NCBI GenBank assembly: GCA_964059195.1
Contig: CAXKWD010000002.1
Location: 155,792,422-155,856,421 of the forward strand
Direction: 5' to 3'
DNA from: Ectobius pallidus
Lineage: Eukaryota; Arthropoda; Insecta; Blattodea; Ectobiidae
DNA: 64,000 nucleotides
Both the position numbers and the translations under genes were made by a program. This document shows, piece by piece, positions 32,404 to 45,617 of this stretch (its first letter is position 1; every line of letters begins with the position of its first letter). The notes under the pieces were generated by a model. It did not search any database. It worked only from the letters and a program-made list of their open reading frames with translations, and had not been told where the DNA came from.

Positions 32404-33966
32404 TTCATTTATGATTGATTTAATGATAAAGATCAATTTGTGAGACATGTTTAGAAAATATTTACTATCAAGTGAGATCCTATCATAGTTGAAGTGAACT
32501 ACCCTTCAGAAAAGAGTGATCAATGGTTGAAATTGGTTGCACTAAAGAGTTTATCCCATTCATTTTTAACATTCTTCCCACATCAACTGTAAGCTATCCA
32601 AAACAAAGAGTACCGGTACCCATCATTTTATCTGTAGGACATTTTATCTGGTAATAATTAAACAAAATCAGAAGTATTTATATGTATGATTACATAATAG
32701 GCATGGGATGATTGGTCAAATGTGTTGTTCCTAAAATTCACGTGTGCATATTATGTAAAATCAGTTAAGTCAGAAAAGAAAGAAGGAAACTAATTGATAA
32801 AAAATGTTGAACTTTGCAAATCCGAATTAAATCCTACAGAGAAATAACCAAATTTTGTTTAACTTAATATGGATATTATGATACATTTGATAGGATTGTA
32901 TACATTAGTTCTCCATTTGGAATTTTCATTCAGACCTCATGATTGATATTTACAAATTAGCACATTAAATTGACTTAGCCAATTTTACATTAACAGAGAT
33001 TTAACTTAACCTTTTTTGCACAATTCCTCTGTGATATTATTTTAAAATAAAATTACTCAAATTGGTATTAACCCCCATCCCACTACATCCGCCCATCATA
33101 AATCTCAGAACATTACATATTTCATTCAATTATGAACATATTGGTAAGTATGGTACAATTTTTATGACATTAATGTTTGTATACATTTTTATAGGAATCT
33201 AAAATCGGAGAAGTCATATGATTTCTGACTTGACTTTCTTTACACGCAAATCTTTTGAATATCAATAGATGTCTGAACTTGCACAGTTCCATTACTATCT
33301 CAATAACATGATGTGACTTAGTCGACTACATACATAGAAAGAGCATTTTTAGTTAAGAGACGAAATATATAGCCTACAATGAAAGTTAGTAATTTTGTTG
33401 ACTTTAGCGGCTTTACACAAGAATGTGTGAATTATACATTACTAGTAAAACTGTGCAAACTTTTTTCACTCAACTTAGCCCTTTTAACAAATGCTGAAGA
33501 TAACTGGACATATAGCAAGAAGTTCAGTTATATAGCCTACAAACAATTAAGAAAACCTGAAAAAAATGCATACAGATAGCCTACATTATTTTCATACATA
33601 AGTTTATAAAACTTTTCATCATCTTTATTATTTCCGTTGTAAAAATCCCCTATAATATTCGAAAATTGAGGCAGTACTTATGATTGAGTCACCAGACTCA
33701 ATCTGTTTGCATATGTTTTACTCAATGTATTGATGAACAAATCGCAGCTTTCAAAAAGAAAATTATATTTTACAGACAGAAACACATTGAAAGGTATAAT
33801 TTTAGTGATCCAGTTGAAATAACCTTCCAATAATCCCTCCTGAAATTCCAGTATCCATAAATATGATGGCTATTAATTGTTGTTATTAAACATTCCTTTG
33901 AAGGAATAGGCCTATGGTTAGGGCTAATTAATTTGTTCCAAATAAAGCTAAACTTTTTATTTCCAG
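32404..33966. other. ck intron C-D, distal part
   Basis: AT-rich, no gene or clear element seen. Ends with the acceptor TTATTTCCAG. Confidence 0.5.
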
Positions 33967-34141
33967 GTTCTTAAGAATGAGAGTAGCTGCAATGATAATT
34001 CAGAAATATTGGCAGGGTTATGCACAGCGTCAGAGATACCAAAGAATGAGGGTTGGATACATGAGGTTGCAAGCTCTCATTCGCTCTCGAGTTCTTTCTC
34101 ATCGTTTCAGACATTTACGTGGACACATTGTTGGACTTCAG
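33967..34141 (+). CDS. ck: Myosin VIIa exon (IQ motifs 2-3)
   Basis: Acceptor TTTCCAG, donor CAG|GTAATT. Its first base completes the split Arg codon, then [40 protein letters not shown] and [14 protein letters not shown]. Two IQ motifs ([15 protein letters not shown] and [15 protein letters not shown]) bind light chains along the lever. 175 nt, in frame with its neighbours. The next intron is 15.8 kb and full of nested TEs. Confidence 0.95.
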
Positions 34142-35421
34142 GTAATTACTGTACTCAAACTTAAGATTTGAATTCTTTAATTTCAATTTTATTTTTAAAC
34201 AATGAACAAATGGATTTTCTTATATTGAACTTTTTGAAAATTATAATAAACATCTATGTAACTAACTAATGTCTTAATGTAACAAGTTCACAAGTAGTAA
34301 GAATGTCTTCTCTTTACTTCGAAGATTTGAACATTTCAAAGCATGAAATAAGTGTAGAGTTGCGGCATAGGGTGCTCAGGGTCTCAAGAACCGAACAGTG
34401 AGATTGAATGGGTGATTCGAGTATATTGGTTTCTTCTGCACTTTAATACATTTTCCTTTTAATAGCATGCAAAGTTCTGCACCTTACACCTCTGCAGTAT
34501 CAAATTAATACTCATGCTTAGCCTACTTCAGAGGGTTTCAACAAAAGAAAAATAATATCCGCAACCAATTAGATTCATGGTACAGCTATAAACTGAATTG
34601 AGAAGCCAATGAAATGTATTACTGATCAGGGATGCCAACATAGGGCAAGTTCTGGCTATTTCTGGTAGGTTAGATTAGATTAGATTTTATTTAGTCCAAC
34701 TGAACATAACCATGTTATGGGATTCGTCAAATGATTACAAACAAGTATGTCTATATACAAATTTACAATTCCACAGTCAAAGAAAATAAAAATACATGAC
34801 TTAGTCTACATAATGAATTTTACAATTCAATAGTGTAAGAAATTTAAATACAATATTTACATAATTACTTATATATTTGAAACACTAGTCTTTACATATT
34901 CAACACAATCTTGCCTAACACTTCCACTATTGTTGCTGCAGTATTGAGAGATGCCTGGTAGTAGTTGCAAGTTACCTGAAACATAGAGAAGAGAGGGCAG
35001 TATCTACAAGGAAAAAACAGCTTGGTATTTAGCTTACATGGCATATGTCAGAATTTTAAACTTAAATAATCTTCTATGCAAAATGGCAAATTTTCTACTA
35101 AGATGGATTTGACTTCATATTTAATTTTTTTTTAAATATAGCTAGCCGTAAATTAGTCTACTAAATCTTTTAAAACCTCAACAATTTAACCCTTAAATTA
35201 GTAATGTATCCTACTGGATACAGCTTTTTATTTAGTATTTGTACAAAACAATGGAAAAAAATAATAAAAAAGGGATTCATGCAAAATTACAGAAATTAGT
35301 ATCAACAATATATTAACTGGACATTTTCTTTTCAGCCCTACATGGTTTTACGTATTGTGTGAGAAATTGAGTTTTGCCAAATAAAGATTAAAATATTCAA
35401 CGTTTATTTACTTTCATCAAT
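34142..35421. other. ck intron D-E, proximal part
   Basis: No gene seen. Around 34670-34695 a GATTAGATTAGATT run suggests the edge of an unclassified repeat. Confidence 0.45.
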
Positions 35422-35424
35422 TTA

Positions 35425-36169
35425 GGGTCAGATTTATAAAGCTCTGCCAGGTACAGGCACCTAGCTGGCAGGCCCTTTGGAGTTCCGTATCATGAAACCC
35501 CTGCCAGCGGAGGTTCCAGCAGGAGTTCGGATTTTGCAGTGAATGGCAACCCTGTAGATGCATCACAGTCGAGCTAAAATGGCTACTTCATAGTGACCAA
35601 TATGATAGGGAGAAAGTCAGTATACATTTTCACCAGTTGTATTTTTTAAGAACATTTATGAGGAATACTAAACATTTTCTGAATAAAACCATCTAGTTTT
35701 ACTATTATAAAAGATTATCTTAATAGTTTCAAGCATAAGAACATTGTATTATTCAAAGTGGATGTTGGCAATATGTTAAGATGGCTGAGCCTATTATCGT
35801 CACCTGCTACCCACTCATTCGGCAGAGGCAGAGGGGAGGGGCCAGCAGGAACTGGTCTGCATGCTTTGTTTGCCTTTAAAATCTGAATTGCACCTTAAAT
35901 TCACAATCCCTATATATCCTTGTCGCTCACATATAGCTACGACAACATTCTTCTCGCTTCCTCGTCATGATTTTTACATAGTTTGCAAACTCCAACATAT
36001 CGTCAAAGTTGATGCGGGAAGTTCGTGCCACGTGGCTTGCAGACAGAAAGCGTGTTGGTGACAGTTCTGGGAGACCGCTAGGGGTTTGCCAGGTAGCAGA
36101 CCTCTGTCGATCAGCTGCCACCTAGGTAGGTAAGCATGCTTACTTGGGGGACGACTATAAATTCGGCGA
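35425..36169. mobile_element. Candidate Harbinger-like MITE
   Basis: Begins GGGTCAGATTTATAAAG after TTA (35422-35424) and ends CTATAAATTCGGCGA before TTA (36170-36172). The ends are only loosely inverted but resemble the GGGCCGATTGTATAAAC ends of the element at 11874. CTGCCAGGT and GCCAGGTAGC words recur inside. No protein seen. Confidence 0.4.
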
Positions 36170-36172
36170 TTA

Positions 36173-36737
36173 ATTTATCAGTGTGTCAAAGAGTGAACAT
36201 CCACTGAAAAAAAAGTCTTCACCTGGATCCCTAATATGGAAAGTATGAACACAGGTCTTTTTTTCATGTAATAACATTTGCCATTTAAAATTACATGTAA
36301 TGTTTATAACTTTATTCATGATATTATGCAAAGTAATGATAATTCTTGTTGAAGCGCTTGAACATTTAGGACTCATAGCTGTTTAAATAAATAACTTTAT
36401 TTTCCATAAGCAAGCTATAAATGGAAGTAACGTAATGAGTCATTATGTTGTATTAATCTCTGGAAAAAAATTAATTTACAGTACATGTTTAAGTAACGAA
36501 TATAAGATTTGTAGAGCAGAGGAACAGAAGCTTCAATCTGCCTCTGCCTCTTATTATAAAATATGACTAAACAATTTTGTGATGTAGGTTGTTGATCTCA
36601 AAACTCAGTGTTTTACTTGAAAGAACTTTTCCAAAGAGTAGATGAACTCTTTTTACATTATTTTATATTTTTTCTATGCTTTTCTTTTCTGTTAGAACAA
36701 TTAGTTTATTAATTGTCCATTACTTGGTCCATCACTA
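36173..36737. other. ck intron sequence, no gene seen
   Basis: AT-rich DNA before the (ATTTC)n tail of the RTE element. Confidence 0.5.
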
Positions 36738-36994
36738 GATGAAATTGAAATGAAATGAAATAAGCCTTTGACATCCCTTGAGGGTTAAGGCCTCCTGCTT
36801 TCTAGCAGGGATTGCCCAAAAATAGAACTCACTTAGGGGAGCTAGGCCTAAGGAGTCAGCTACCTTGTCCTGACCATGCACTTTTCTTTCTATATCTTTG
36901 TCTTGGTCTGATTGACCTTGTTCTGCGTTTCTTGTCTGTATTAGACTGATTAACACTGAACTTGAGCACTGTACTACAGTTTTCTTCACTTGTT

Positions 36995-39622
36995 TCACTT
37001 CACTGGGAGCTTCCCTAGCTCTTTCCAACCTTTGCGATCTCTTGCTCTCCTTGACCATTGAGCTCCTGCTCTATCTCGTAGTGTGTCTGACCATCTGATT
37101 CTTTGCCTTCCAACATTCCTTCTTCCTACCCTGGGATCCCATATTGTTAGTTGGTAGGTCCATCTTTTGCCGTTCATTCTTGCCACATGGCCTCCCCATC
37201 TCCATTTGAGTTGTTCTGCCTTGCTAATGATGTCGCTCATTCCTGTTCTCCTTCTAATCTCTTCGTTTCTTATCCTATCTTTTATTGAAATTTGCAGGAT
37301 TTTTCGTTCCATCTTTCGCTGGCATGTTTGGAGCATTTGTTTGTGCCTTGTTGTCATGGCCCAGGTTTGGCATCCATATAGCATTACTGGTAATATGCAT
37401 TTTTCTAGCATTTTGGCCTTCAGTTTTGCCTTTTGAAACTTGTCCATTAGAAAGAATTTCAAGCTCCAGAATTTCTTCCAGGCCTGACCAATCTTCTTTT
37501 CACTTCCTTCTCTGCGCTGTTGCGAAATGATATGTTCTGGCCTCGATAAATGAATTCCTGTACATATTTATTCTATTGCCTCTCCTCTTAGATTTATTTG
37601 TTCTTCTGTGTCGTTAGTCATTATTTTAGTTTTCACTGGTTTCATGGTCAGGCCTGTTTCTCTGCTCACTGTATCTAAATCACTTATCATTCGTTCTAAG
37701 TCTCTTGATGATTCTGCAATTACTACAATATCATCTGCGAACTGTAGATGGGTTAGGTTAGATCCATTTACACTAATCCCATACTTGTCTTCCCAATCCA
37801 GCTTTCTCATTTGATTTTCGAGCAGACATGTAAATAGCTTTGGTGACAGAGGGTCTCCTTGCTTTACTCCTCTTCCTAGTTTGAAGGTATGCCCTTCCTT
37901 CTCTGTTTTTATTCTTGGCTGGCTATTCTCGTAGATTTTCCTCATTAATCTTATGTATGTAGGCCTACTCTGAATTCCTTGGTTTTCTAGGGCTTGCATT
38001 ACGTACCCATGCTCCACAGTATCAAACGCTTTGGTGTAATCCACAAATGCTATGTAAAGTTTGAGGTTAAATTCTTTTGCCTTTTCCATGAGTTGATTCA
38101 GTGTTTGAAGATGATCTGATGAGCTGTACCCTGTTCTAAATCCTGCTTGTTCTGCTGGCTGGTTTTCATCCAGAACTTGTGTAAGCCTGTTTGTTATTAC
38201 CTTCATGAATATTGGCCATGAGATTGGACATCAGGCTTATTGGTCTATAGTGGTTTATTTCATCTTTTGCTCCTTTTTTATGTAGGAGAATGATTGTGCT
38301 CTGTTTCCATTCAATTGGGATTTGTTCTGTTTCAAGGATCTTGTTGAACAGTTTAGTGAGAGTCATTACTAGAGCCTCCCCTCCCATTTTAATATACTCA
38401 TTTAGTATGCCATCTTCCCCTGGAAATATATTATTTTTGGTCTCCTTGATGGCTGCTCTTACCTCACTTGGGATGATGGGTGGGACTTCATCTATGTCTG
38501 CTGTTATAACTGGTTGAATCTGGGTCTTTTTCGTTATGGTGCTGGAGTAGAGATTTTCGTAGAATTTTGTGGCTTCTATCAGTATTTCGTCTCTGGATGC
38601 ATGTCTTTTCCCCATTCTATCTTTTACACCTAGCATCCAGTGTTTGCCTTCCGACAACTCTTTCCTAATCAGTTTGGTCGATTTAGTAGTTTCCATGATG
38701 TTTCTGAACTGTGCTGTGTTGTATTCTCTAATATCCTTCCTTATTGCTCTTTTCGTTTCTCTGTTTAGATCCATCCGCATACTCGTTCTTTCTCTCTGGA
38801 TTGTTGATGGCCTGGATCCTCATGTTTTCTCATTCCTCGACAAGGCGTATGGTACTGTCCTTTAGCTTGGTCTGCCTTGTCCTTGCTTTTCTTTCCACTT
38901 GACCCTTCTTGACTGCTTGATTTATACTCTTTTTGATTTCTGTGTACAGGTTTTGTGTACTTGTCCCTTCCAGATTTTCCAGTTTTCTTAGGGATTGTTG
39001 TATTTCTGAACTGTATTTATTTATGTCAATTTTCCCGGGTTCTATAACTTGCGCTTTATGAAAGTGTCGTTTCTTTTTCTGAATCTGCAGCTTTATATGC
39101 ACCATTCTATGGTCAGTGTCGTATTTCAGGCCATTTACTACCTGAATATCTATCACCTCCTCGATTTTGTCTGTTAGTATGAAATCTATTTCATTTTTTG
39201 TTGTTCTATTGGGAGCAAGCCAAGTCCACCCACTGTCGTGGTTCTTCTTGAAAAAAGTGTTTATAATTTTCTATCCTTGTCCTTGAGCAAACTGTATTAG
39301 TCTATTGCTTCTCCTGTTTCTTGTTCCATACCCATAGGGGCCCATTGGCTCTTCATCTTCATACTCTTTGCCACCTATTTTGCTATTCATGTCTCCCATT
39401 ACAATTATTCTGTTTTTTCTGTAGTGATTTACTGTGTGGTCTAGCTGGTGATAGAAGTCTTCTACTTCCTCCTCTGTGCTCGCTTCTGTAGGTGCATATA
39501 CTTGGATTATGGTGTAATTGATTTTATCCATGTCTAGGGAAATTGTTGTTATTCTCTCTGAGATACTTCTGATCTCTTTTATATTCTTTTTCAAGTGTTG
39601 TTTGATTAGAAAGCCTACCCCT
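36995..39622 (-). pseudogene. RTE ORF: endonuclease end, RT and C-terminal domain
   Basis: From high to low coordinate: KGVGFLIKQHLKKNIKEIRS, IIQVYAPTEASTEEEVEDFY, IVMGDMNSKIGG (endonuclease), DFILTDKIEEVIDIQ and DTDHRMVHIK, then RT blocks TIILLHKKGAKDEINHYRPI, NQPAEQAGFRTGYS, AFVDYTKAFDTVEH, RGVKQGDPLSPKLF, LQFADDIVVIA, and last LYGCQTWAM, RKILQISIKDRIRNEEIR, LKWRWGGHVARM, WDPRVGRR. Frame breaks lie near 39270, 38825, 38205 and 37565, so it is dead. Catalytic residues are otherwise kept. The N-terminal endonuclease part lies beyond the insertion, at 42211-42590. Confidence 0.85.
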
Positions 39623-39625
39623 TTC

Positions 39626-42210
39626 TAGTCCAGTCAAAAAACTTAAAAAAATGACCCAACCTCTAAAAAAATCCGAAAGTTTTGAAACTTTGCACACTTA
39701 TTTAATGGTACCTTGGGATGAATATACCAAAAGTCCTCATGAATATGAGGCGAGCTCTAGCGGCAATTAGCGAAAACAGGACCCCTATTTTGGTTTTTCG
39801 TTAATATCTCGAGAACCGTTGGTCTGAGGTAAAAGTTGACTATATACGTAATTAAAGCTTATTAAATTTGGAACATAAATGATTATGTACATTTTTCTCG
39901 TATTCCTAACGTTTACCGAGTTATGGGGCGCTAAAGGATAGCGTTTTTTCTAAAACCGTCGAGGAGCGCACGATGGTGCAAATTAAAGTAGGTACCTACC
40001 GTACTATTTCACCATTGTCTTTATTTGAGGAGGCAGGAATGCGGAATACCAAGAAATCTACCTTGTACGATGCCTACTCCATTAAAAGAAGAAATAAACC
40101 TAGTTTATATTGGCATTGTTTTGGTTTGAGGCTTACTATTACGCAATTAAATTACACAAGGTGGTGTGGCCCAAAGATTCGCCAACAATCTCAACCATCT
40201 GCTAGTGTTATGTAGCCTATGTTCTCAAGCATTATGGTGGCAACGGCTGCACGGTGGTGTTTGATGTTTATTCAGCCACCCGATCCAGTACAAAGAGAGC
40301 TGAACAGAACCGAAGGTACAAAACAAAGAGGTCAGTTGACATAAACTTTGGAGAGAAAACAATAGTAACAGTCAAACAGGATGATTTTCTTTCTAACGAA
40401 AATAATAAATGTAGACTAATTTCATTCCTCATAACTGCCCTTACCAGCCATGAAGTTGAAACAGAACAAGCATCCAGTGATGCTGACACATTGATCGTCC
40501 GAACAGCACTCGTGAAGTCCTTCACTTGTGACAAAGTAGCAATAGTCGGGTGAAGATGTAGATCTTATTATTCTCCTCATGGTCTTAACTCCGACTGAAC
40601 AAAACATATTATTTGTGAAACCAAGCCATGGAAAAATAGGAAGGCAAGTATATTGAAACAAGCAATTGCAAACTTTGGGAATGAAGAACAGCATACTTCT
40701 TGTGCATGCGTTCAGCGGATGTGATACGACTTCGGCTGCATATCGAAATGGGAAACATTCCTGATTCAAATTGTTCAAGAAGCAAGCTGTACTGCAAGGT
40801 ATTGCTGATATATTTAACAGCCCAAGTTCATCCCGTGAGGCTGTAGCTGCTGCTGGAAACAAAATATTCCTGGCATTGTACAATGCACCCAGGAAGAAAA
40901 CCTCTCTTAACATGCACCGCTACAATGCTTTCACCAAATCTGTATCCAATGCTAAACCCGACCTTTCTGCTCTGCCGCCCACAGAAGGAGCAGCAAGACA
41001 ACACGCATTTCGAGTGTACCATCAAATTCAATTTTGGCTTGGGAATGAACTTCTTCCTGTGCAGTGTGGTTGGAAGTTGGAAAGCGATCGGCTGATCCCT
41101 GTAACAACAGAGAATCCAGCAACACCTGAAGCTGTCCTCAACCTCATTTGTTGCAAATGTACAGGTGGATGTGGGAACAGATGTGGCGTCGAAAAGTCAG
41201 GAATAATGTGTACAAGCATTTGTCACAACTGACATGGTGAATGCTTGAATGGTGTCACTTCCACCCTCGAAGAAGACTTTGATGACCCTGATGATCCCGA
41301 TGCCATAAACCTTGAAGAAACAGACCGTTCAGTGCAAAGCACAAACACTGAACATTTGGTACATGAAGATCAAAACATTGTGCTTGCTGGACGCTTAACC
41401 AGAAGTCAGGTGAGATTGCACATTTGTATTTTTTTGTTAGTCATTTTACTTGAAATAGTATACATAAATCGGTCGTCATGTTCATACGTTGTTTTACCGC
41501 TCGCTTACCTACTTTCTTTTACCTACATGTTCTTAATCTGTATAATGGTTCTCTCACATCATCATATCATGCATAGTTACCTCTTCTTACTGTGTTTAGG
41601 GCAGCAAGTTCAGAAGCTGACCAAGATGAGCAGATTGCAGGACCTTCTTCCAAGAAGCGATCAAGAGTTGATTGATTTTTCTGTACACAGTTTTCCTTGG
41701 AATATCCTCAGCATTTTTTTTTTTTTTTTTTTTTTTTTTTGGTTCATGTATTTCATTGTTTAATATACATCATGTCTTCCTTTTTATAGAAAGCTGTGAA
41801 ATGTATCTCCTGAATCATCCTTGGTATAAAAAAAATGGTAAACCATTGTCAAATATTATTAGAAATGCCATATTGTACCACGCTAGCGTGGTTTTTCAAA
41901 AAACGCTATCCTTTACCGCCCTATAACTCGGTAACCATTGGAAATACAAGAAAAATGTATATACTCATTTTTGTTGAAAATTTAATAAGCTTTAATTATG
42001 TATATAGCAAACTTTTACCTCCGACCAACGGTTCTCGAGGTATTAACAAAAAACAAAAAAAGTGCCCTGTTTTCGGTAATTGCCGCTAGAGCTCGCCTCA
42101 TATTCACGAGGACTTTTGGTATATTCATCCTTAGGTACCTTTAAATAAGTGTGCAAAGTTTCAAAACTTTCGGATTTTTTCTTAGGTTAAACCTTGTTTT
42201 GACTGGACTA
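39626..42210 (+). mobile_element. Academ-like transposon 1, long TIRs, 3-bp TSD
   Basis: Starts TAGTCCAGTCAAAA (39626) and ends TTTTGACTGGACTA (42210), with terminal inverted repeats of about 320 bp (39626-39958 and 41895-42210). TTC is duplicated outside. Deleting the element and one TTC joins the RTE codons as GQ-KGVGFL with the frame intact. Length 2,585 bp. The ends match those of the element at 44729-47965 (TAGNCCAGTCA). Confidence 0.85.
39973..41300 (+). pseudogene. XPG/FEN-like nuclease with Cys-rich end (element 1)
   Basis: Protein of the transposon above, broken by several frameshifts. Visible pieces: KKSTLYDAYSIKRRNKPSLY, YVLKHYGGNGCTVVFD, STKRAEQNRRYKTKRSVDIN, SSDADTLIVRTALVKS, VAIVGEDVDLIILL (one extra base near 40552), VHAFSGCDTTSAAYRNGKHS (40702-40761), NAFTKSVSNAKPDLSALPPT, and CCKCTGGCGNRCGVEKSGIM followed by more Cys (41148-41250). 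The spaced acidic motifs E/DAD, EDxD and GCD resemble the XPG/FEN nuclease core and its helix-hairpin motif; the end holds at least eight Cys like a CXC domain. I infer Academ-type (AcademX) transposition protein. No DDE core seen. Confidence 0.65.
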
Positions 42211-42590
42211 TTCTGTCCTTTTGTTTTGCCGATGGAGCTCAATATATCGCCATTTGGTTTCTCAATTATAGCTTCACCCATTCTCCTGACCTCGCTGAGT
42301 CCTATTATGTCGTATTTGAGGTGTATCAGTGCATTTTGGAGTTCTGTTTCTTTGTCTTCCATGCCCAGCGATCTTACGTTTATTGTTCCTATTATTAGTT
42401 CCTTCTCATTTTCAGTGTTTTTATTGGCTGTTTGCGGTGTTCGTTCTCCCGTTTTTTGTCACTAGATCCTTCCATTGGATCCACTGCCCCTTCAGAAATA
42501 TTTTCTGGTAGCCTACTTTCGCTTCATTGTCTCCTTTTGCTTTCTCTTCTCTTGCTACTAGATACAGGTTTCTAATTGTAAAATATATTA
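42211..42590 (-). pseudogene. RTE ORF, N-terminal endonuclease part
   Basis: Minus-strand NVRSLGMEDKETELQNALIH, LKYDIIGLSEVRRMGE, GKTKGQ: the start of an APE-like endonuclease with the catalytic Glu in SEVR. It breaks at 42211, where the transposon sits, and continues at 39622. Confidence 0.8.
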
Positions 42591-42627
42591 TTTCATGTAT
42601 CATGTATTTCAGGTATCATGTCTATCA

Positions 42628-42688
42628 TACTGTAATTTAAAAATACTGTAATTTAAAAATACTGTAATTTAAAAATACTGTAATTTAC
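42628..42688. repeat. Short tandem repeat, 16-bp unit
   Basis: About four copies of ATACTGTAATTTAAAA. Confidence 0.8.
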
Positions 42689-42689
42689 A

Positions 42690-42800
42690 AATAATATTGT
42701 TATAAATAAACCCTGTACTTGGCTTAAGATTTAGTAATAAGAAAATGACGAAACCATGTATTCTTGTAATACTTTCGGTGAATGAAAAATTTCAATTTCA
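42690..42800 (+). mobile_element. 3' tail of a LINE-B relative
   Basis: Shares GACGAAACCATGTATT and GGTGAAT with the LINE-B 3' end (22400-22440). Only the terminal about 110 bp is present. Confidence 0.6.
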
Positions 42801-42813
42801 ATTATTATTTTTT

Positions 42814-42814
42814 T

Positions 42815-42883
<69 letters not shown>
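42814..42883. repeat. (TTCT)n microsatellite
   Basis: About 70 bp of uninterrupted CTTT units. Confidence 0.95.
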
Positions 42884-43679
42884 TTCTCCATTATAGCAAA
42901 TTATCTCATTATTTCGAGGGCTTAGAGTCAGACAATGTTAACTCCAAAAATGAGTTTATCAGTTAAAGGCAGTTTTATTATCACAAGTACCGTTACTTTC
43001 TCCAACCAGATTCTTATTTATGATTCATCTTACCAACTGCTCTCAGTTCAATCTGGGATGATGGAAGATTGAAGTTGCTTTTCTCCATGCATACTTTAAT
43101 TTTCTGCCATAGGTAGTTGTTGACAGCTTACTTCTTAACAACGAGTCCAGTAGTTGTAAGGCTGTGTATAAATAAATTACAGTATGTCATATTCATTTAG
43201 GATTGATTTGGCTACAGTTCAGGTTTTGGGAGGTTTCTAAGCTTAATATATTATTGTAAGATAGTGTATTTTAATGAAAATAGTGTGTAGGCTACAGCAG
43301 GGGAAAATAATTAGTTCACTTAGTCTTACGAGAATCATATGGAAGATCATATGCAGAGCAAAGTAGGCCTAATCTACAAAGCAGTCCTTGCCCATCACTA
43401 GATACAGGCCTATCTAGCATTTTGGAAGACTGGACATGCCATGATACATTACACGAAGCTTCAAGCCCACTGGTAAGTTGTAGTTGTTACTATTATTATT
43501 ATTATTGTTATATAATTATTATTATTATGCATTATTATTACTTTTGTACTAAGTTACAAATGATCATCACTATCGTTACATATAATATATAGGCTAATAT
43601 TATAGATTATTATTTTATTAATTTATGATTAAATTTATATTCTTACTGTTCAATCAAGTTAATGATTTTTTGTTTCCAG

Positions 43680-44725
43680 GGGCCTATTGCTGTTTCTATC
43701 ACTGCTTACTTCAGAAGAAGATCAAACATAAGTGCCAGGAATAGATAAAGATCTGATAGAGCCACAGAAAAAAGAAATGAGAACATAATTTCCTCAAAAT
43801 GTATACTACTTTGACACCAGTAAGCCATTCTGGACCTTCTTCGACAGTCCCTGTTCAGCATGATTTAGAATCTGTTGTGGTAACTAGTTTAAATACATCA
43901 GCAGTCGATAGAGAAGAATATATTGATCATCCTAATAAAAATCAAGGAAAGAGAGAGAAAAATGCTAATACCGGCAACTGGAAAAAAAGTAACGCAAGAA
44001 AACTATACTTGCAGGTAGGCCTATGTCTCATAGATCAACTACTAGTGACAGGGAAATGTGAGTTAAGGGTATTATTAAGAAAAACTGTTCAAAATATCCT
44101 AGGAAATGTAATTTATTCTTCACTGAAGGAGACAGACTTGACATTCATATGAATTATTGGAATGTTGAAAGTAGGCCTACGGACAATAAAAGACAATATA
44201 TCTGAGGACTAATAAATGTAAAAGAAAAAGCATGCACAAAACAAAAAATAAGTCCAAAAGAAAATATTGTATGTTTTACTACTTTCAAAAGATCATGAGA
44301 GGAGGCTGGTATGTCATTGGTTCTTTTTAGCTAATTTTAATAATTCAAATACAGTAGTGGACAAAGTTTTAAAAAGAGTGATGACTGCAATATTGAAGTA
44401 AGGATTAGAGAGCTGAGAACTTTATGTGGCGTGAGGGGATAGCTGGCATTGGATCATCAGAGGTGACATCATGTTTGTTGAATCACCTGAAAATGATCCA
44501 AGATGGGAAAAATATTTGCTTCAAGTCTGACAGTTGTCGTGAAGGAGCACATATAAGTTACTTCAAATATGACTCTGCTCATGAAGAGTTCCACAAGTTT
44601 GCAATACAAAGAAGTCCATCTTGGAATCTCTCAATTGAATATATGCAACCGAAGAGAAAATATTATCATGGTTTGATAAAATTGAAAGGCCGAAAGACGT
44701 ATGTGGCAAAAATATAGCCTAATCC
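43680..44725 (+). pseudogene. DUF7869-type gene, copy 2, main part
   Basis: Pieces in several frames: KNQGKREKNANTGNWKKSNA near 43940 (a basic W-K segment typical of these proteins), FMWREGIAGIGSSEVTSCLL, NICFKSDSCREGAHI, then a frame running HKFAIQRSPSWNLSIEYMQP, KRKYYHGLIKLKGRKTYVAK, a stop and NP. Frameshifts and stops make it dead. The coding sequence is interrupted at 44728/47966 by the nested transposon. Same family as 1-1097, which still shows DNCASQGKNR where this copy has SDSCREGAH. Confidence 0.65.
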
Positions 44726-44849
44726 TGATAGGCCAGTCAATAGAGAATCGAAACAGGGGTGTATGTTGTAAAAGGTGGGGTAGAAGATTTTACTTTTTTA
44801 ACTTCTATATATGGATACAAAGATGTAAAAAAACAAAAATGCTAACATG

Positions 44850-45617
44850 GGCGACCTCGGGAAAACTTTTGGCGGCAAAAAAACCTCGAAATTTTAGGAC
44901 TATTTTTTGTTTTATGCCTATAACTCCTAAACGATGCATCCTACCAAAAACGTTATGATATAACTAATTAAAGAGCATTAAATTCTGCGTTGAAGGGGTA
45001 CCATAACGTAATAATTCGGTCAGGTAGTGTGGTCAAAAACCACGGTCAAAGAACGACGATTTTTTCCAACTTTGCCAAAAACTGAGATATAGTTCTATAT
45101 ATTAGTCTGCAGCTTGGAAATGAGTACTCTGAGAGAAAAACTCGTGACATAAAAGTTGTAGAGCCTCAAATTCTGCGTCCACTGAGTACCAAAATTGTCA
45201 GTTTCGGTGAAATACACCTCTCGAAATTGGCGACCTCGAGAGAACTTTTGGCGGCGAAAAAACCTCGAAATTTTAGGACTATTTTTGGTTTTACGCCTAT
45301 AACTCCTAAACGGTGCATCCTACCGAAAAAATTATTATATAACTAATTAAAGAACATTAAATTCTGCGTCAAAGGAGTATCATAACGTAATAATTCGGTC
45401 AGGTAGTATGGTCAAAACCACGGTCAAAGAACGACGATTTTGTCCAACTTTGCCAAAAACTGAGATATAGTAGCCTACTATATATGAGTCTGCAGCTTGG
45501 AAATGAGTAGGCCTACTCTGAGAGAAAAACTCATGACGTAAAAGTTGTAGAGCATCAAATTCTGCGTCCACGGAGTATCAAAATTGTCAGTTTCGGTGAA
45601 GTACACCACTTGAAATT
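44850..45617. repeat. 379-bp tandem duplication inside the left TIR
   Basis: Units begin GGCGACCTCG at 44850 and 45229, and a third start GGCGATCTCC at 45618 is only partial. The right terminal repeat has a single unit, so the duplication arose in the left end only. Units differ at scattered bases. Confidence 0.85.

Larger units (their letters stand above)
36738..42590 (-). mobile_element. RTE-type LINE, split by a DNA transposon
   Basis: Minus-strand element with 5' end near 42590 and 3' tail of GAAAT repeats at about 36738-36760. Contains endonuclease, RT and the C-terminal GHVARM domain in order. Bases 39626-42210 are a later transposon insertion with TTC duplicated at 39623-39625 and 42211-42213. 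Protein style (CFDP2-like) and a short simple-repeat tail fit RTE. Confidence 0.85.
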
